7,527 bases of DNA, taken from positions 1 to 7,527 of the forward strand of contig CALFOA010000046.1 in assembly GCA_937919795.1 (NCBI GenBank), read 5' to 3'. Of the stretch, positions 5,913 to 7,527 are shown piece by piece. The DNA is from an uncultured Neisseria sp. Its GTDB lineage: Bacteria > Pseudomonadota > Gammaproteobacteria > Burkholderiales > Neisseriaceae. A program made the position numbers and the translations under genes. How positions within the stretch are numbered: position 1 is the first letter of the stretch; each line of letters starts with the position of its first letter. A model generated the notes under the pieces. That model saw only the letters and a list, made by a program, of their open reading frames with translations. It was not told where the DNA came from and did no database searches.

Positions 5913-7202
5913 ATGACCGATTCCATCCGTTTACCCGCCCATACCCTGCAACCCGGCACCGTGGCGCTGCCCGGCTCCAAAAGCATCAGCAACCGTACTT
6001 TACTGCTGGCTGCCTTGGCCGACAACACTTGCGAAATCAAGTCCTTATTAAAATCGGATGATACCGACCGCATGTTGGAAGCGCTAGATACCTTGGGCGT
6101 ACGCATCAGCGGCGATGCAAACAGCTTAATCGTGCACGGCAGCAGCGGCGCGTTTCCGAATAAAAGTGCCGACTTATTTCTCGGCAACGCCGGTACCGCC
6201 TTCCGCCCGCTAACCGCCGTGCTGGCCTTATTGGGCGGCGATTACCATCTGCACGGCGTGGCGCGGATGCACGAGCGGCCGATTGGCGATTTGGTGGACG
6301 CGCTGCGCATTGCCGGTGCCGACATCGATTACTTAGGCAATCCCGGTTTTCCGCCGCTGCACATCGGCGAATGGCGCGACAACGATACCCGCGTGATACC
6401 GGTAAAAGGCAATGTTTCCAGCCAGTTTCTCACTGCATTATTGATGGCGCTGCCGCTCAGCGGCGAAGCGTTTACCATCAAAGTCGTGGGCGAGTTGATT
6501 TCCAAACCCTATATCGACATCACCTTGAATCTGATGGCGAAATTCGGGGTAAACGTCGAAAACCAAGATTACCAAACCTTCTACCTGCCCGCTGATGCGC
6601 GCTACCATGCCCCGCAAACGCTGCATGTGGAAGGCGACGCTTCCAGCGCCTCTTACTTCTTGGCCGCCGGTTTATTGGCGGGCGTACCGATTCGGGTGAG
6701 CGGCTTGGGTAAAAATGCGATTCAGGGCGATGTGGCGTTTGCCGCCGAACTGGAAAAAATCGGTGCCACCGTGGTATGGGGCGAAGACTTCATTGAGGTT
6801 TCCCGCGCGGCCGGGCAAAAAATCCTGCCGTTTGATTTGGATGCCAACCACATTCCCGATGCAGCGATGACCTTAGGCGTGGTAGCATTGGCCACCGGCG
6901 CGACCTGCTCGCTGCGTAATATCGGCTCTTGGCGGGTGAAAGAAACCGATCGTATTGCCGCAATGGCGAACGAATTACGTAAAGTCGGTGCCACCGTGGT
7001 AGAAGAGGAAGAAGCCATCCACATCACGCCGCCCGCAGAGTTAATCGCCGATGCCCGCATCGATACTTACGATGACCACCGTATGGCGATGTGTTTCTCG
7101 CTGGTTTCCTTATTGGGCGTACCGGTGATCATCAATGACCCGAAATGCACCCACAAAACCTTCCCGACTTATTTCGACGTATTTACCGGTCTGTGCCGCT
7201 AA
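5913..7202 (+). CDS. aroA: 3-phosphoshikimate 1-carboxyvinyltransferase (EPSP synthase), class I
   Basis: AroA transfers the enolpyruvyl group of PEP to shikimate-3-phosphate, the sixth step of the shikimate pathway to chorismate; it is cytoplasmic. The 429-residue length is standard. Active-site blocks are intact: PGSKSISNR (20-28, with K23, S24, R28), [11 protein letters not shown] (90-100), [12 protein letters not shown] with R123, [22 protein letters not shown] with the catalytic aspartate, [15 protein letters not shown] and [10 protein letters not shown] near the C-terminus. The glycine of NAGTA (G94) is the class I residue; it is unaltered. The ATG at 5913 gives the family N-terminus, but no clear Shine-Dalgarno sequence precedes it. 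It is divergent from cmk, whereas in many proteobacteria aroA lies upstream of cmk on the same strand. A SanA-like gene follows after 29 bp, probably in the same transcript, since no terminator is visible between them. Confidence 0.97.
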   Translation: MTDSIRLPAHTLQPGTVALPGSKSISNRTLLLAALADNTCEIKSLLKSDDTDRMLEALDTLGVRISGDANSLIVHGSSGAFPNKSADLFLGNAGTAFRPLTAVLALLGGDYHLHGVARMHERPIGDLVDALRIAGADIDYLGNPGFPPLHIGEWRDNDTRVIPVKGNVSSQFLTALLMALPLSGEAFTIKVVGELISKPYIDITLNLMAKFGVNVENQDYQTFYLPADARYHAPQTLHVEGDASSASYFLAAGLLAGVPIRVSGLGKNAIQGDVAFAAELEKIGATVVWGEDFIEVSRAAGQKILPFDLDANHIPDAAMTLGVVALATGATCSLRNIGSWRVKETDRIAAMANELRKVGATVVEEEEAIHITPPAELIADARIDTYDDHRMAMCFSLVSLLGVPVIINDPKCTHKTFPTYFDVFTGLCR

Positions 7203-7231
7203 ACCGGCGTTAAACTCAAGAAAGCCGGCGT

Positions 7232-7527
7232 ATGCAGATCGTTTTTACCCTGTTACTGCTGTTTGCCGCCGGCCTGCTGTTGATTTTGATAGCGGCCGAA
7301 GTCTGGATTTCGTTTAAAGCCCGTCGCTTGTGTTATCAAGAAGTACAAGCCATGCCTGTCTGTGATTATGCTTTGCTGCTGGGTACCGCTAAATATTTAG
7401 GTGAACAACAAGCATTGAACCGCTATTACCGCTACCGCCTCGAAGCGGCGTTAGAGTTATGGCACGCGGGCAAGGTGAAGCAGTTTGTGGTGAGCGGAAG
7501 CGGTTTGAATGAAGACATCAGCGAAAC
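7232..7527 (+). CDS. SanA-like DUF218/YdcF-family membrane-anchored protein (partial, C-terminus missing)
   Basis: An open frame of 98 codons runs from the ATG at 7232 to the window edge. The N-terminus is a single hydrophobic helix (about 3-26), then a DUF218 domain begins: DYALLLGTAKY (45-55), an NRYYRYRLEAALELW block (63-77) and FVVSGSG (85-91). LGTAKY and YYRYR match E. coli SanA, an inner-membrane protein linked to the envelope barrier against vancomycin at high temperature; its enzymatic role is unknown. SanA proteins usually have SGDN where this one has SGSG (88-91). The ribosome-binding site is weak (AAGAAAG about ten nt upstream). It follows aroA by 29 bp. A near-DUS (TGCCTGTCTG, 7353-7362) lies in codons 41-44. 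SanA versus another DUF218 branch cannot be settled without the rest of the gene. Confidence 0.82.
   Translation, partial: MQIVFTLLLLFAAGLLLILIAAEVWISFKARRLCYQEVQAMPVCDYALLLGTAKYLGEQQALNRYYRYRLEAALELWHAGKVKQFVVSGSGLNEDISE

Noticed and set aside
7204..7228. CCGGC/GCCGG inverted repeat between aroA and the SanA-like gene
   Set aside because: Only five base pairs with a long loop and no U tract; it is not a credible terminator.
7353..7362. TGCCTGTCTG in the SanA-like gene
   Set aside because: The first ten bases match the DUS but it ends TG instead of AA, so it is a near match only and is not listed as a DUS.
1..7527. Search for a novel defence system, mobile element, CRISPR array, tRNA or riboswitch
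   Set aside because: All seven confident genes belong to known families, and no transposase, integrase, array or structured RNA signature was seen.

Overview
This window looks like chromosomal core sequence from a member of the Neisseriaceae. The protein sequences (ClpX, IHF-beta, S1, Cmk, AroA) read as neisserial. The non-coding DNA carries the 12-mer TGCCTGTCTGAA, which I recognise as the DNA uptake sequence dialect described for Neisseria wadsworthii (TG-wadDUS). Exact copies occur at 2322-2333 (+), 2350-2361 (-) and 5417-5428 (-). A N. wadsworthii-like species is the best guess, but it rests on memory of the DUS dialects and has not been checked by a search.

Layout. 1-777 (-) is the N-terminal 60% or so of clpX, cut by the window edge; the first 14 bases are Illumina adapter, not genome. 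778-1344 is a gene-free, AT-rich gap with a good minus-strand promoter for clpX, two small leader hairpins, and a weaker plus-strand promoter candidate for the next gene. 1345-2295 (+) is a periplasmic PBP7/PbpG-type D,D-endopeptidase. It converges on a small DUF805 membrane-protein gene (2439-2810, -). Between them is a perfect DUS-pair hairpin that can terminate both, plus a second, decayed DUS-pair hairpin. 2968-5832 (-) is the conserved block cmk-rpsA-ihfB, closed by a strong intrinsic terminator after ihfB. 5913-7202 (+) is aroA, divergent from cmk, followed 29 bp later by the start of a SanA/DUF218-type membrane-anchored protein cut by the right edge.

How the genes relate. Cmk supplies CDP/dCDP, S1 recruits mRNA to the 30S subunit, and IHF-beta makes half of the IHF nucleoid protein. 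These three genes sit together in many proteobacteria, usually with aroA upstream on the same strand. Here aroA points the other way, and the 80-bp cmk/aroA gap holds two overlapping, opposed extended -10 elements. PbpG and the SanA-like protein both concern the cell envelope; ClpX is the unfoldase of the ClpXP protease.

I found no undescribed multi-gene system, mobile element, CRISPR array or RNA gene. The interest lies in the regulatory DNA: the shared -10 divergent promoter, the duplicated cmk ribosome-binding site, the DUS-pair terminators (one with strand-biased decay), the structured rpsA leader containing a DUS core of a different dialect, and the adapter contamination at base 1.
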